The notes under the pieces: model-generated
Databases searched by the model: none
The model's input: the letters and a program-made list of their open reading frames with translations, nothing else
Told to the model about the DNA's origin: nothing
Made by a program: the position numbers and the translations under genes
In this document: one piece after another, positions 29,077 to 38,373 of the stretch
Layout of the letters: every line of letters starts with the position of its first letter
Position numbering within the stretch: the stretch's first letter is position 1
NCBI RefSeq assembly: GCF_016861605.1
Contig: NZ_BOLM01000002.1
Span: 1 to 64,000 of the forward strand
Direction: 5' to 3'
DNA from: Levilactobacillus wangkuiensis
GTDB lineage: Bacteria > Bacillota > Bacilli > Lactobacillales > Lactobacillaceae
Length of the DNA stretch: 64,000 bases

Positions 29077-31101
29077 CTAGACGTTCTTTTCGATTTGTTG
29101 AACGACGTAGTTGACGATCTTCAGGGAACTGAGCCCATCATCAATCGCACAGAACCGCCGGTAGAAGTCCATAAACTTCTGATTGCCGCTCATATCTGGC
29201 GTCTTCAGTTTGTCGGAAACCAAGTCCAACAGCTGATGCTCGTTATGGGCAATTTCACCCGGCAAGTCCTTTTCGTAGTCGAGGTAGAAGCCCCGCAATT
29301 CGTCCTTGTACATGTGGTAATCGTACGGGTAGAACAGGATTGGTCGCTTGAGGTAAGCGAAGTCGAAGAAGACGGACGAGTAATCGGTGATCAACATATC
29401 TGAGATCAGGTACAGCTCGGAAATGTCTGGGTGGTTGGAGAGGTCAAAGACAACGCCCTCGTAACCACTGATATCCAGGGCATTTGAAATCAAATAATGC
29501 ATCCGCAGAACCAGAACGGCATCCTGGCCGAAGCGCTTGCGGAAGTCATCCAGGGAGAATGGCAGCTCGAAGGTATACTTCCCCTTCTCAGCAAACTGGT
29601 TGTCTCGGTAAGTTGGCGCGTAGAGTACGACCTTCTTATCGAGCGGAATCCCCAGCCGTTGCTTCAGCGCAGTCACGTCTTCAGGCGTACTGTTGATCAG
29701 TTCGTCGTTTCGCGGATAACCGACCTTTAAGATTTGATTGTTAAACCCAAAGGCTGACCGGAAGATCCGCGTCGAGTAATCGTTAGGTGAGACCAATGCA
29801 TCCCAGCGGTTGGCTTCACGGACGAAGTTGGCGTGGTACTTAGCCGTCGTTGTGCCGGGCATGGAAACATTTTCAATGTCCAGTCCCAACTTCTTCAACG
29901 GCGTCCCATGCCAGGTTTGGATGTAGGTCACATAGTTTGGCTTGCGCACCCATGACGGGAACCGCGCGTTACTGATCCAGAAGCTGGCCTTTTCTAGCGT
30001 CCGCACCCACTTGGACGTCCGCCGAATGACAAACGGAATCCCATTTTCCTTACAGAACTTCTTCTGTTCCCGGTCGATCGACCAGACAAAGTTGAAGCCA
30101 GGATAGAGTTGGACGAACAGCCGGTAAATGGCGTATGGCGAGTCACTGACCTGCCGCCCACCAAAACTTTCGAAGATGATGGTGGGTTGCTCAAATGCCC
30201 GGTGACCGCGCTTGAATAACCGGCGCATGTAAGCCAGGTTGACCTTGTCCATTAACATGGAGAACAGCTTGGTGACGCCACCGACTTTGCTAGAGGCATT
30301 CGCCACGCGTTGTGGCAACGTTGGCGCGGCCATTTCCCGCACACGGATTCCATTGTCAAAGCGTTTTTCAACGACGACCAAGCGATGCCCTGGCGTCACC
30401 GCCTGGGTCACTTGCCCGGCTAACGATTTGGCCAATACGACCCGTTGTTCCAGGTCCTGACCGGCCACCGTTGAGCGGATGAACAGCTGTTGCTTGGTGT
30501 CTTTAGCCAAGTCCGACAGCGGAATCGACGCCGTAAAGAGCCCATGCAGGCTCATGTGGGCAATTGGCCATTCCGCAGAACTATCCTGTTGCTCATTCTT
30601 TAAGACCAAGCGTTGGTTCTCGATTGGCTGCCCGTTGATGCGGCTTTGCCCAATAACCTGTAACTGGTCATCCTGCAAGTTAATCGCACTGATGGTGAAT
30701 TCCGTTTCCGCCTGTTGGGTGTGCATGTTAAACAGCGCCATCCCCTCGGCATCACTATTCACTTGGTAATAACTGGTCAGGGTAAATTGGTGCCGGTCAC
30801 TCAGGTATTCACTTTCGACCTGGACCAGGCCCCGCGTATTCTGCTGGCGAATGTTTAAGTACAGTTCCCAGCTAAATTCACTTTGGCCCTCTGCCGCAAA
30901 TTGCAGCGCATTGGCGTCCACCCGGATCTGCACGACCTCAGCGCTGACCACCTTACTGATGGGTACGGTGATTGACGCCTGGGTGTTCTTTTCCAGGAAG
31001 GTGACCGCCAGATCATCGAAGGGTTCCGGCACGTCGATCAATTCAAGTTCCAGTTCTTGTAAATTCTTTTTATGATGTAATCCAGATAAAATCGCACGCA
31101 C
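29077..31101 (-). CDS. tagF: CDP-glycerol:poly(glycerophosphate) glycerophosphotransferase (TagF-like)
   Basis: A 674-residue polymerase of wall teichoic acid. It should extend a glycerol phosphate chain on the undecaprenyl-linked primer at the inner membrane face, using CDP-glycerol. The N-terminal 250 residues are a beta-rich accessory region. The C-terminal GT-B-like domain contains YIQTWHGTPLKKLG (substrate histidine), YAPTYRDNQF and ITDYSSVFFDFAYLKRP, all diagnostic of the family. It lies 15 bp after the gene at 31116 and in line with tagD. Polymerase versus primase cannot be decided, but the length suits the polymerase. Confidence 0.9.
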   Translation of the reverse strand: MRAILSGLHHKKNLQELELELIDVPEPFDDLAVTFLEKNTQASITVPISKVVSAEVVQIRVDANALQFAAEGQSEFSWELYLNIRQQNTRGLVQVESEYLSDRHQFTLTSYYQVNSDAEGMALFNMHTQQAETEFTISAINLQDDQLQVIGQSRINGQPIENQRLVLKNEQQDSSAEWPIAHMSLHGLFTASIPLSDLAKDTKQQLFIRSTVAGQDLEQRVVLAKSLAGQVTQAVTPGHRLVVVEKRFDNGIRVREMAAPTLPQRVANASSKVGGVTKLFSMLMDKVNLAYMRRLFKRGHRAFEQPTIIFESFGGRQVSDSPYAIYRLFVQLYPGFNFVWSIDREQKKFCKENGIPFVIRRTSKWVRTLEKASFWISNARFPSWVRKPNYVTYIQTWHGTPLKKLGLDIENVSMPGTTTAKYHANFVREANRWDALVSPNDYSTRIFRSAFGFNNQILKVGYPRNDELINSTPEDVTALKQRLGIPLDKKVVLYAPTYRDNQFAEKGKYTFELPFSLDDFRKRFGQDAVLVLRMHYLISNALDISGYEGVVFDLSNHPDISELYLISDMLITDYSSVFFDFAYLKRPILFYPYDYHMYKDELRGFYLDYEKDLPGEIAHNEHQLLDLVSDKLKTPDMSGNQKFMDFYRRFCAIDDGLSSLKIVNYVVQQIEKNV

Positions 31102-31115
31102 GATGGAAAAACTCC

Positions 31116-32000
31116 TTAGTAATTAAAAATCAGCTGGTTCGGCATCTGTGGGGATAACTCGGCGTTAACGGCCAAGTCCACGTATAGCTGGGTGTCCGGC
31201 GTCAACAGGTGACTCAGCACGGCTTGATAAAAGGTGTACAAATTATCAAAGCGCCGGTAGTTTGAGTACGCCAGCACCCCATAATAGGTTTCGGTCGTCG
31301 ACACGATTGAGGTGTGGTCAATCGTTGCGGCTTCTGCCTTACTCCGTTGCCGCTTGGTCATGTTGGCCGTCGCCGCGTTTTGCTTGGCATCCGCAAATTC
31401 CGTGGCTAACATCGCTGACGAATTGCTCAGATTAAAGACCTGATCAACTGGCCGTTCATGCCGGACGAACCGCAGGACAGCTTCTCCCTTGGCGTTTAAG
31501 ATGTAACTGGTCTGGGCAACCTCATCGGCAATCTTTTCGATGCCCACGACGTTCCCGTCCAATCCATAAGTATCGATTTGTTTCAATTGGTCTGCTTGAT
31601 ATTGCCGCAAGACCATTGGCGTTTCGTCGTTCAATTGGCGTAATTCCGCCACCAAATGGCCAGCGTCTAAGTAGCGTTTCACTTGTTCTTCATTGTCGGC
31701 AAAGAGTCGTTCGTCAAAGTCCGTCAGTACCGGCTCGTTGCGTTCCCCACTGGTCAGCTTCAGCCCCTGTTCGTCCTGGTACAGGTCGGCCAACGTGATC
31801 AAGTTCACGTTTTGCACGTCGGGGTTCTTTTGGGCCAAGCGATTCAGGTAGTCGCGGACCTGCCAAGTCGCTTCAAAATCAACTAGCGCGACCAAGACAC
31901 TGACCGGCACCCCTTTCCGCACGGCCTGTAGCAACTGCTGTGAGAAGTTTGGTTTGTGCATCCCGTTTAAGGACGTCACTAGAAAAATAATCTGTTGCAT
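31116..32000 (-). CDS. unknown protein in the teichoic acid operon, resembling the non-catalytic N-terminal part of TagE/Gtf enzymes
   Basis: A 294-residue protein starting MQQIIFLVTSLNGMHKPN after ACGGAGG; an earlier in-frame codon is unsupported. Residues 1-95 look Rossmann-like (SVLVALVDFEATWQVRDYL). Residues 130-190 have short alternating strand repeats (QIDTYGLDGNVVGIEK, TSYILNAKGEAVLRFVRHE) like the beta-meander of poly(glycerol-phosphate) glucosyltransferases. The C-terminal GT-B catalytic domain of those enzymes is absent. Located between tagD and tagF, it probably assists teichoic acid synthesis or glycosylation. That role is inference. Confidence 0.6.
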   Translation of the reverse strand: MQQIIFLVTSLNGMHKPNFSQQLLQAVRKGVPVSVLVALVDFEATWQVRDYLNRLAQKNPDVQNVNLITLADLYQDEQGLKLTSGERNEPVLTDFDERLFADNEEQVKRYLDAGHLVAELRQLNDETPMVLRQYQADQLKQIDTYGLDGNVVGIEKIADEVAQTSYILNAKGEAVLRFVRHERPVDQVFNLSNSSAMLATEFADAKQNAATANMTKRQRSKAEAATIDHTSIVSTTETYYGVLAYSNYRRFDNLYTFYQAVLSHLLTPDTQLYVDLAVNAELSPQMPNQLIFNY

Positions 32001-32067
32001 TCGTTTGCCTCCGTCTACGCTCTCTAAGAAAAAATCCCTAGTCAACGACTAAGGATTATCACCAACA

Positions 32068-32484
32068 CTACTCTTTTTCCTGCCAGTCTTTTTCGTCTGA
32101 AAGGCCTAAGTCGTGCTTAATTTTAGTCGTGGAGATGCCTTCCGTCCGTGGTAAGTAAATAACTTCACAGTAATCCTTCAAGAAGTCAAACTTCCCCTTC
32201 CAGTCATCACCCATGACGAAGATATCGATGTCATTTTCTTGAACGTCGCGAATCTTTTGGTCCCAAGTGGTTTCAGGAATCACGTGGTCCACGTACTTAA
32301 TGGCTTCCAAGATGTACTTACGGTCTTCGTATGACGTGTAAGCCCGCTTGCCCTTTTCGGCGTTAAATTCGTCGGAGGACACGCAAACCGTTAAGTCATC
32401 GCCTAAGGCCTTAGCCCGCTTCAATAACCGAATGTGACCCTTGTGCAACAGATCAAACGTTCCGTACGTAATTACTTTTTTCAT
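32068..32484 (-). CDS. tagD: glycerol-3-phosphate cytidylyltransferase
   Basis: A 138-residue nucleotidyltransferase making CDP-glycerol from CTP and sn-glycerol 3-phosphate, the donor used by TagF. The HxGH motif is HKGHIRLL, and the second signature is RTEGISTTKI. Length is typical (about 130). It is the first gene of a tagD-unknown-tagF unit with a promoter upstream at 32565-32592. Confidence 0.95.
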   Translation of the reverse strand: MKKVITYGTFDLLHKGHIRLLKRAKALGDDLTVCVSSDEFNAEKGKRAYTSYEDRKYILEAIKYVDHVIPETTWDQKIRDVQENDIDIFVMGDDWKGKFDFLKDYCEVIYLPRTEGISTTKIKHDLGLSDEKDWQEKE

Positions 32485-32564
32485 GTAGATTCTCCTACTT
32501 TATCTGGTTAATTTCCCTCGATAGTCCCTGAGGGGGTCGCTAAAAAATTCCAATAACAATCTAA

Positions 32565-32592
32565 ATAGTAGCATATTCAGCGGTGACGTCAA
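32565..32592 (-). promoter_or_regulatory. probable tagD promoter
   Basis: Minus strand -35 TTGACG (32587-32592), 16-bp spacer, -10 TACTAT (32565-32570). Confidence 0.6.
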
Positions 32593-32637
32593 CTTCAAAC
32601 CGCAAACGTTACGCTTTTCTTGAGAAATTTTGCCCCG

Positions 32638-33750
32638 CTAAAGGGCTTTGCGCTCGGAATGTTCCAGGCGCCAAATACTGTAAAGATACTGAACAATCGT
32701 CTTCACCACGGCATAGAATGGGATGGCTAAGATCATGCCCAGCAATCCGGCAATATTTCCCGCGGCCAACAAAATAATAATGATGGTCAACGGATGAATT
32801 TGTAAACTCTTGCCAATAATGTTGGGGTAAACCAGGTTGCCATCGATCTGTTGCACGACAACTACCACGATGATCACGTAGATCACCAGACTGGTGCTAC
32901 TGGTAAATGCCACGATCAGTGCTGGTAAAATCCCAATGTAGGGTCCCACGTAAGGAATCAAGTTGCACAAACCGGCGAAGAATCCCAGCAACAGCGCATA
33001 TTTTTCACCCACGAAGAAGTACCCAATGGCCGTGAAGCTCCCGACGAAAACACACTCAATGATTTGACCACCCACGTACCGCGCAATCGTGGTGTTCATC
33101 CGGCTCAGCAGCTCCGCGGTCTGGTCGCCGTGCTTGGTGGGCAGCCACTTGCGAATGGCCGGCATCAGCTTGTCCCCATCCTTCAGCATGTAGAACAGCA
33201 TGACAGGCACTGTAACGGCCGTGACGGTCACCGTGGTCACTGTTCCAATAATGGAGCCAATCCCGCTGGTAAGGCCGCTCATGAAGCTCTGAGCGTATTT
33301 AGAGAGGGCCGACTGTAGCTGACTCAGGTATTTGGAGAAATCAATGTTCTTAAACGCCGGATGATCAATCAGCTTGCGCAAAACACCCTCGGTCGACTTA
33401 GCAAAGTCGGGGATATTACCAACCAGTGTGGTCACCTGGGTCACGAGCCGTGGAATCAGCCACATACCGCCCGCAACCAGAATCAGGACCAGGAGTAAGA
33501 ACACCAGCGCGACGGCTCCGGTCCGGTTAATGTGAAATTTCTTCCACCGGACCTTTTCGAGAATCTTGACTAGTGGGTTCAATAAGTAAAAGAGAATCCC
33601 CGATATTAGTAGTGGTGCAAAGATGGTTGAGAGAAAAATGCCAATTGGTGAAAACAAAAAACTAATCTGCGTGCAGACCCAAATCAGTGCCGCCACAATC
33701 AACAGCTCTAACGACCAAAACATGATTTTTGAATTCGCGACCCATTTCAT
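32638..33750 (-). CDS. AI-2E family transporter (PerM/YtvI-like membrane protein)
   Basis: A 370-residue membrane protein with about eight helices. Family features are the central soluble region with KDGDKLMPAIRKWLP, the conserved VPYVGPYIGILPA stretch and the C-terminal QQIDGNLVYPNIIGKSLQIHP motif shown here in shortened form. The name comes from one proposed autoinducer exporter; other members exchange cations, so the substrate is open. The ATG at 33750 has AGGAAGGGG upstream. The longer TTG start at 33774 would begin inside the outer arm of repeat A8 and is rejected. Confidence 0.85.
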   Translation of the reverse strand: MKWVANSKIMFWSLELLIVAALIWVCTQISFLFSPIGIFLSTIFAPLLISGILFYLLNPLVKILEKVRWKKFHINRTGAVALVFLLLVLILVAGGMWLIPRLVTQVTTLVGNIPDFAKSTEGVLRKLIDHPAFKNIDFSKYLSQLQSALSKYAQSFMSGLTSGIGSIIGTVTTVTVTAVTVPVMLFYMLKDGDKLMPAIRKWLPTKHGDQTAELLSRMNTTIARYVGGQIIECVFVGSFTAIGYFFVGEKYALLLGFFAGLCNLIPYVGPYIGILPALIVAFTSSTSLVIYVIIVVVVVQQIDGNLVYPNIIGKSLQIHPLTIIIILLAAGNIAGLLGMILAIPFYAVVKTIVQYLYSIWRLEHSERKAL

Positions 33751-33772
33751 CCCGGTTGCCCCTTCCTGGTTC

Positions 33773-34054
33773 AAACTAGTGTTCTATCAGTGCCTCCGGG
33801 CTGGTGAAAATGGCCTTCGTCGCGTCCGTTCCCGGCGGTGAGCTCAAGCGGCCCTGCTGTGGGGCCGGTTCCAGCCTAAGAAGCGGGCTTCCACCTCACC
33901 TTTGCGCCTGAAAACCGGTCGCAAAGGTTGTCCCATGGGCTAGGCTGGGAAAATACCCCAGCCAAGGCCACCGACACAGCTGGTCGGCTTGGCTCACCTC
34001 TGGTCACTGCCACGACTGGCCCATTTTCACCAGCCCTGCGGCTCACACTAGTTT
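33773..34054 (+). repeat. family A structured repeat, copy A8
   Basis: Core 33838-34017. Outermost arms AAACTAGTGT (33773-33782) and ACACTAGTTT (34045-34054) pair perfectly. Then GGCTGGTGAAAATGGCC pairs with the GGCCCATTTTCACCAGCC arm. Third hairpin GGCTGGG/CCCAGCC. Left arm 23 bp from the transporter start codon, antisense to that gene. Confidence 0.92.
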
Positions 34055-34272
34055 AAGCCGCAGTTATTATGTACTTTTTTCTTTTTGTTGTTACTGTTTA
34101 TGTCTAGGCATCGATGACTCTGACCATGTGCGGTCAATTAATTGAGAAAACAGCGTCGGAACCAAACACTGTGTTTCGTTCCTTTGCTATGCTCACTGAT
34201 ACAATTGTATTCGTTTAACACAAATTTAGCCTACGGACTAGAAACACACTATCCTGAACACATTCGGATAAG

Positions 34273-34485
34273 GGGCTAAATCCATGCCAGCCGGAGGGTC
34301 GGTGTAAATAGGCTCAGCCGTGGGAGTTGCCTTAGCGGGTTCCCCACTTAGGCAACTGCTATCTTTGAGACGCGACCTTCGGCTCAAAGTAAGTCCGGAG
34401 ACCGCCCTTCGGCTCCGGGCGGCGCCCACAGCGTCCCGGCCTATTTTCACCGACCCGGAGGCGAAAACAACGCGTAATTCACCCC
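34273..34485 (-). repeat. family B structured repeat, copy B4
   Basis: Minus orientation. Arms GGTCGGTGTAAATAGG (34297-34312) and CCTATTTTCACCGACC (34440-34455) pair over 16 bases with one mismatch. Third hairpin AGTTGCC/GGCAACT, first hairpin CCGGAG/CTCCGG. It lies downstream of and sense with the DUF402 gene. Confidence 0.9.
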
Positions 34486-34499
34486 GTATCCCAATTTAG

Positions 34500-34534
34500 A
34501 AAAAAAGGAGCGAGCCACGAATGGACTTGCTCCT
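34500..34534 (-). terminator. terminator of the DUF402 gene
   Basis: Minus-strand stem AGGAGC..CC with GG..GCTCCT, followed by seven T, 24 bp after the stop codon. Confidence 0.8.
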
Positions 34535-34557
34535 GGTGGTACGGAAGACAACTCTTA

Positions 34558-35112
34558 CTAATCATTCGAGCGCCGCAGCAGCTCCTGATACCGTTGATAC
34601 CAGAGATCGACATAGGCTTGGGAAAAGGGGCCCTTATGATGATTAATCCAATCGACTAAGGTCAACACGTTGGCCTTTAAAATGCGGTCAGTCTCTTCGC
34701 CGTAATGCCACCGTTGGCTGAAATCCTCATACTCGTCAACGTCGAGCAGGCGTTTTTCACCATCCGGAAAGACCTTCACGTCGAGATCATAATCAATGTA
34801 TTTGAGCGCTTCTTTGTCCATCACATACGGGGAAGCCAAATTACAGTAATACGACACCCCGTTGTCCCGAATCATCGCAACAATGTTAAACCAATAATGC
34901 TTGTGAAAATAAACGATTGCGGGCTCTCGTGTCACCCACCGCCGCCCATCGTCTTCGGTGACCAATGTATGATCATTGACGCCGATGAGGGCGTTCTCGC
35001 TTGTTTTGAGTACCATAGTGTCGCGCCAAGTTCGATGCAAACTTCCGTCGTGCTTGTAGCTTTTGATCGTAATGAAGTCGCCTTCCTTAGGTCCTCTAGC
35101 TTCGCGCGTCAT
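34558..35112 (-). CDS. DUF402 protein, probable nucleoside tri-/diphosphate phosphatase
   Basis: A 184-residue YgaC/Ntdp-type protein. Family features seen are [14 protein letters not shown] at the N-terminus, a central YFHKHYWFN, and the metal-binding block [15 protein letters not shown] with LDVDEYEDF. Described members hydrolyse nucleoside tri- and diphosphates with a divalent metal. Length is typical. It is a single gene between repeats A9 and B4 with a strong terminator. Confidence 0.85.
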   Translation of the reverse strand: MTREARGPKEGDFITIKSYKHDGSLHRTWRDTMVLKTSENALIGVNDHTLVTEDDGRRWVTREPAIVYFHKHYWFNIVAMIRDNGVSYYCNLASPYVMDKEALKYIDYDLDVKVFPDGEKRLLDVDEYEDFSQRWHYGEETDRILKANVLTLVDWINHHKGPFSQAYVDLWYQRYQELLRRSND

Positions 35113-35270
35113 GTATAAACCCTACTTTCCAAAAGTAACGGGTAACTATAAAAATTCACTCAACATTATACCAGATTTGGCGCGTCTTGAATAGGTTCAG
35201 ACCGATTATGCGCGACAAAACCTGTGGAATGGCAACTATCCCCAGTAAAATTAACTTAATCAACTGCGTT

Positions 35271-35553
35271 TGGGTTAACCGCACCGCCTCCGGGCTGGTG
35301 AAAATTGGGCCTGGTCGCGTCCGTTCCCGACGGCGCGCTCAAGGTGCCCTGCTGTGGGGCCGGTTCCAGCCAAAGGACGGGCTTCCACCTCGACTTTGAG
35401 CCAAAAATCGGTCTCAAAGGTCGTCCCATGGGCTAGGCTGGAAAAAGACTCCAGCCAAGACCATCGACACAGCTGGGCACCTTGGCGCGCCTCTGGTCAC
35501 TTCCACGACCGTCCCAGTTTTCCCAGCCCTGCGGCTAACATTGGTTTAACCCA
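35271..35553 (+). repeat. family A structured repeat, copy A9
   Basis: Core 35323-35500. Outermost TGGGTTAA (35271-35278) pairs with TTAACCCA (35546-35553). The core arm GGCGCGCTCAAGGTG pairs with CACCTTGGCGCGCC, a compensated GC inversion against the usual GGCGGGC/GCCCGCC. It lies between divergent genes, left arm nearer the DUF402 start. Confidence 0.92.
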
Positions 35554-35785
35554 GCTACATTTTTCTCACAGCGGCTGTGATTCTGGCTTATGGCTCAACC
35601 TAACAATCAGTTGCGTCATGGGAACGCCGATTACGATACGCATTTTCTACTCACTGACACCGATTTTTCCCTCCTCGCCAGCTCACCTCGACCACTGCCG
35701 CCAATCATCCCCTCACCAAACCGTGTTATACTAATGCCAATCAGAAACTCGCACCACCCAACTTACTTGAACGAGGTGAACACTT

Positions 35786-36031
35786 TTGGCTCAAGCTCCC
35801 CTTGGTACCTTTGAACCGATGATTCCGCAAGTCGCTGAACTGCTGGCCGATGATGCCCAGTTAACTGACTTCTTTCAGTCGTTGACCGTGGGGTATCAGC
35901 GCGAGTGGGCGCGTTACATCTTCGGTGCCAAAGCCGAGGATACCAAGCAACGCCACATCGCGGACATGCGCAAGATTCTTGCCGCTGGCTACAAATCCAA
36001 GCGGGCGTATGGCAGCCGGCCTAAAGCTTAA
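35786..36031 (+). CDS. small YdeI/OmpD-associated (OmdA) family protein
   Basis: An 81-residue protein. The segment LTDFFQSLTVGYQREWARYIFGAKAEDTKQRHIADM contains the hallmark of the OmdA family (shown for description; key residues are the REWARYI and TKQRHI helices). It is shorter than full members, holding only the C-terminal module. It starts with TTG at 35786, eight bases after GAGGTG. Function in Gram-positives is unknown; distant members are linked to antimicrobial peptide resistance. A strong terminator follows. Confidence 0.72.
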   Translation: MAQAPLGTFEPMIPQVAELLADDAQLTDFFQSLTVGYQREWARYIFGAKAEDTKQRHIADMRKILAAGYKSKRAYGSRPKA

Positions 36032-36050
36032 CGGTTACCGACGCAACGTC

Positions 36051-36091
36051 AAAGGACCTGACTCCCACTTCTGGGCAGTCAGGTCCTTTTT
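36051..36091. terminator. bidirectional terminator
   Basis: 13-bp stem AAAGGACCTGACT/AGTCAGGTCCTTT followed by T residues, between the OmdA-like gene and the convergent serine hydrolase gene. Confidence 0.9.
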
Positions 36092-36103
36092 GCTTGCGTT
36101 CAG

Positions 36104-37285
36104 TTAATGATTCAATTGACCCGCCTCTAAGAGATTCCAGATTTGAATGGCTGGCGTTTGAGACAGTTGGTTCGCCCGGTAGTAGTTACTCAGGAGAATC
36201 ACCCCGTCCTCGCCGTCCTTGCTGACGAGGGCCGTCGCCTCGTACCCGTAGGCTAGACCGTGGACCCGGATGTAGCCGGGGTAAACGTAGGCACCGCCAC
36301 CGTACATCGAGGCCGTTCCCGGTGCCAGCAGGACGTTGACGTCGCTGGCTGGGTACAGCTTACCCAGTAACATGTTTCGCTCACCAATGAAGAGGTCGTG
36401 GGCCGACATGTAGACCTGGCCCGTCCCAAATTGATAGAACATGGATGCCCGGGACTCAGGGTACTTGGCGTCGTAATTGGTATCAACGTCCGCCTGGTTA
36501 TTGTTTTGATACCCCTGAGAAAAGGCCCGGCGATGCGCCATCTTGAACACGAAACCCGTGTGATTCAGGTTCCACGGTTCAATAATGTTTTCCGTGAAGT
36601 ATTGGCGGTAGCTTTCCCCACTGACCTGCTGAATGATTCCCGCCAGTAGCATAAAGTTGACCGGTGAATAGTTCCACCTACCAATATCTCGCGGTTGACT
36701 AATGATGTTGGACAAAATGAATTTGATCATGCCATTTTCCGAATTTAAAGTGTCCGGAAAGGCCTCCAGCGTCAGCCCGCTCTTCATATCCAGCATGTCA
36801 CGCAATGTGATGCGCTTGGCCCCCTTGATCTGCGGGTAGTATTTGGACAGCGGATCCGTCAGTGAAAGTCTCTGCGCTGCGGCTAATTTCATGATCAGAC
36901 CGGCCGTAAACGACTTCTGCACGGACGCCAACTGGTACACGCTGTTGACGCCGTTCTTTTTCTGCTCGCCGGCATCCGCGTAGCCCATCCCCTGCTGGTA
37001 GATGACCTTGTCCCCGTGCATGACCAGTGCGGTCCCCACGAACCGGTTGGCCCGTAAAATGGCATCGATTTCTCGGGAGGCCGCTGTTTGCTTGGGTGCC
37101 GTCTTTTTCTTGGCCGGCTTCTTTGGTTGCGGCTTGGGCTTCGGCTTAACCACCGAAGAGCTACTGCTAACGGCTGCGGGCTGCGGATGCGTCTCCGCCA
37201 GCCCGTTGAACCACCACGCGAGGCCACCCCCGATTCCCAAAACCATGCCAAATGCCACCAAGGCCCCTAAAGTCTTCTTGTGCAT
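36104..37285 (-). CDS. secreted or membrane-anchored serine hydrolase (beta-lactamase/class C PBP family)
   Basis: A 393-residue protein. An N-terminal membrane anchor (residues 5-28) and a Ser/Lys/Pro-rich linker (residues 38-68) precede a beta-lactamase-type serine hydrolase domain. The nucleophile is in ASVQKSF (SxxK). The second motif reads YSPVNF instead of the common YSN. The third region reads HGLAYGYE. It probably acts on D-Ala or ester bonds in the wall; it is not evidence of drug resistance. It lies 43 bp downstream of recX on the same strand. Confidence 0.82.
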   Translation of the reverse strand: MHKKTLGALVAFGMVLGIGGGLAWWFNGLAETHPQPAAVSSSSSVVKPKPKPQPKKPAKKKTAPKQTAASREIDAILRANRFVGTALVMHGDKVIYQQGMGYADAGEQKKNGVNSVYQLASVQKSFTAGLIMKLAAAQRLSLTDPLSKYYPQIKGAKRITLRDMLDMKSGLTLEAFPDTLNSENGMIKFILSNIISQPRDIGRWNYSPVNFMLLAGIIQQVSGESYRQYFTENIIEPWNLNHTGFVFKMAHRRAFSQGYQNNNQADVDTNYDAKYPESRASMFYQFGTGQVYMSAHDLFIGERNMLLGKLYPASDVNVLLAPGTASMYGGGAYVYPGYIRVHGLAYGYEATALVSKDGEDGVILLSNYYRANQLSQTPAIQIWNLLEAGQLNH

Positions 37286-37328
37286 CTCAACATCCCCTTA
37301 CTCCTAGTGCTTGGTTGTTGCCTAAAAA

Positions 37329-38129
37329 CTACTCAGCCGATTCCCCTAAATCAGCCAGCCACTGACTAATGTCGTCGAGCTGAAAGCCCTTGCGATACAG
37401 GACCTGTTTCGTTTTATACTTGCGTTCCGATGGGCTGAGCGTCCGGTAACGGTGCCAGACCTTTTCACCCTGTTTGACCAACAACTCGTGCTGCTGGTCA
37501 ACGTCTGGCGTTAGGTCCAGCGACTCCAGCATTTGACCAATCTCATCGTTGTTAAAGCCGCGGCTCATCAGTCCCTGGCGAATCTTCTGTTGCTGGGTGC
37601 CAAAGGCCTGGCGGTGATACCGTTTCGCCAGCTTCTGGGCCACGGCCGTCCCCACGGTCAAGCGGTCTTCTGGTGTATACAGTAACAACGCATCGTCAAT
37701 CAGCTTTTCGCCGACCCCTTTTTGCCGTAAATGTTGGCGAATCACGCGGGGCCCCTTGTCACCCGTGTGCATCATGGTCCGCACGTAGCTCGCCGCGTAA
37801 TGGGCATCGTCTAGTAAATGCAACTCGCGTAATTTTTTAAACGTCGCGTCAATCGTGGGTTCCGGAATCTCCAAGGTGACCAGCTTGTCGTGCACTTCTT
37901 TTTCCGTGCGCAGCTGATTCGACAGATAATCCAGTGCCCGGTTGTAGGCCTTGGACACGTTATCGGCATCCACCAGTTGAGATTTTAACTGCTGGTCAAC
38001 TTCCATGCCCTTGAATAGACGAAAGTCGATCAACACGCCCTCACTCACCGGAAACGCGTAAGCGCCGTCAATATAAATATTATACCGGCCACTACGTTTT
38101 TGGGCCTCAATCATGGTAATGACGGCCAT
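37329..38129 (-). CDS. recX: recombination regulator RecX
   Basis: A 266-residue RecX, the modulator of RecA filaments. It shows the three-helix repeats typical of the family (ALDYLSNQLRTEKEVHDKL, DDAHYAASYVRT, QGLMSRGFNNDEIGQML). The long form, about 260 residues, is usual in lactobacilli. Its start is supported by GAGG just upstream. RecA is not in the window. Confidence 0.92.
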   Translation of the reverse strand: MAVITMIEAQKRSGRYNIYIDGAYAFPVSEGVLIDFRLFKGMEVDQQLKSQLVDADNVSKAYNRALDYLSNQLRTEKEVHDKLVTLEIPEPTIDATFKKLRELHLLDDAHYAASYVRTMMHTGDKGPRVIRQHLRQKGVGEKLIDDALLLYTPEDRLTVGTAVAQKLAKRYHRQAFGTQQQKIRQGLMSRGFNNDEIGQMLESLDLTPDVDQQHELLVKQGEKVWHRYRTLSPSERKYKTKQVLYRKGFQLDDISQWLADLGESAE

Positions 38130-38373
38130 TAACCCTCACATCCTTTTCTCAATTTCAGAAACATTTTGCTGTTCTTGGCATTATTTTACCAGTTCGCCGG
38201 GGGGTGTGGGAAGCAGAGCGACAGATTTGTTAGTCAATCATCTTTTCGCGGCAATCACGGTTGGCCGCCACAACGATTCCTAGTCACCATCGCAGTGACC
38301 TGCTATAATTGGGACAACTTGCTGGCGGTCCCAACCGACTGACCAGTCGATCTAAAAATAAGGAGTGAGCGCT

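Noticed and set aside
36104-37285. Beta-lactam resistance gene
   Set aside because: The protein is of the broad serine hydrolase/DD-peptidase group with an altered second motif and a membrane anchor; nothing points to drug hydrolysis.
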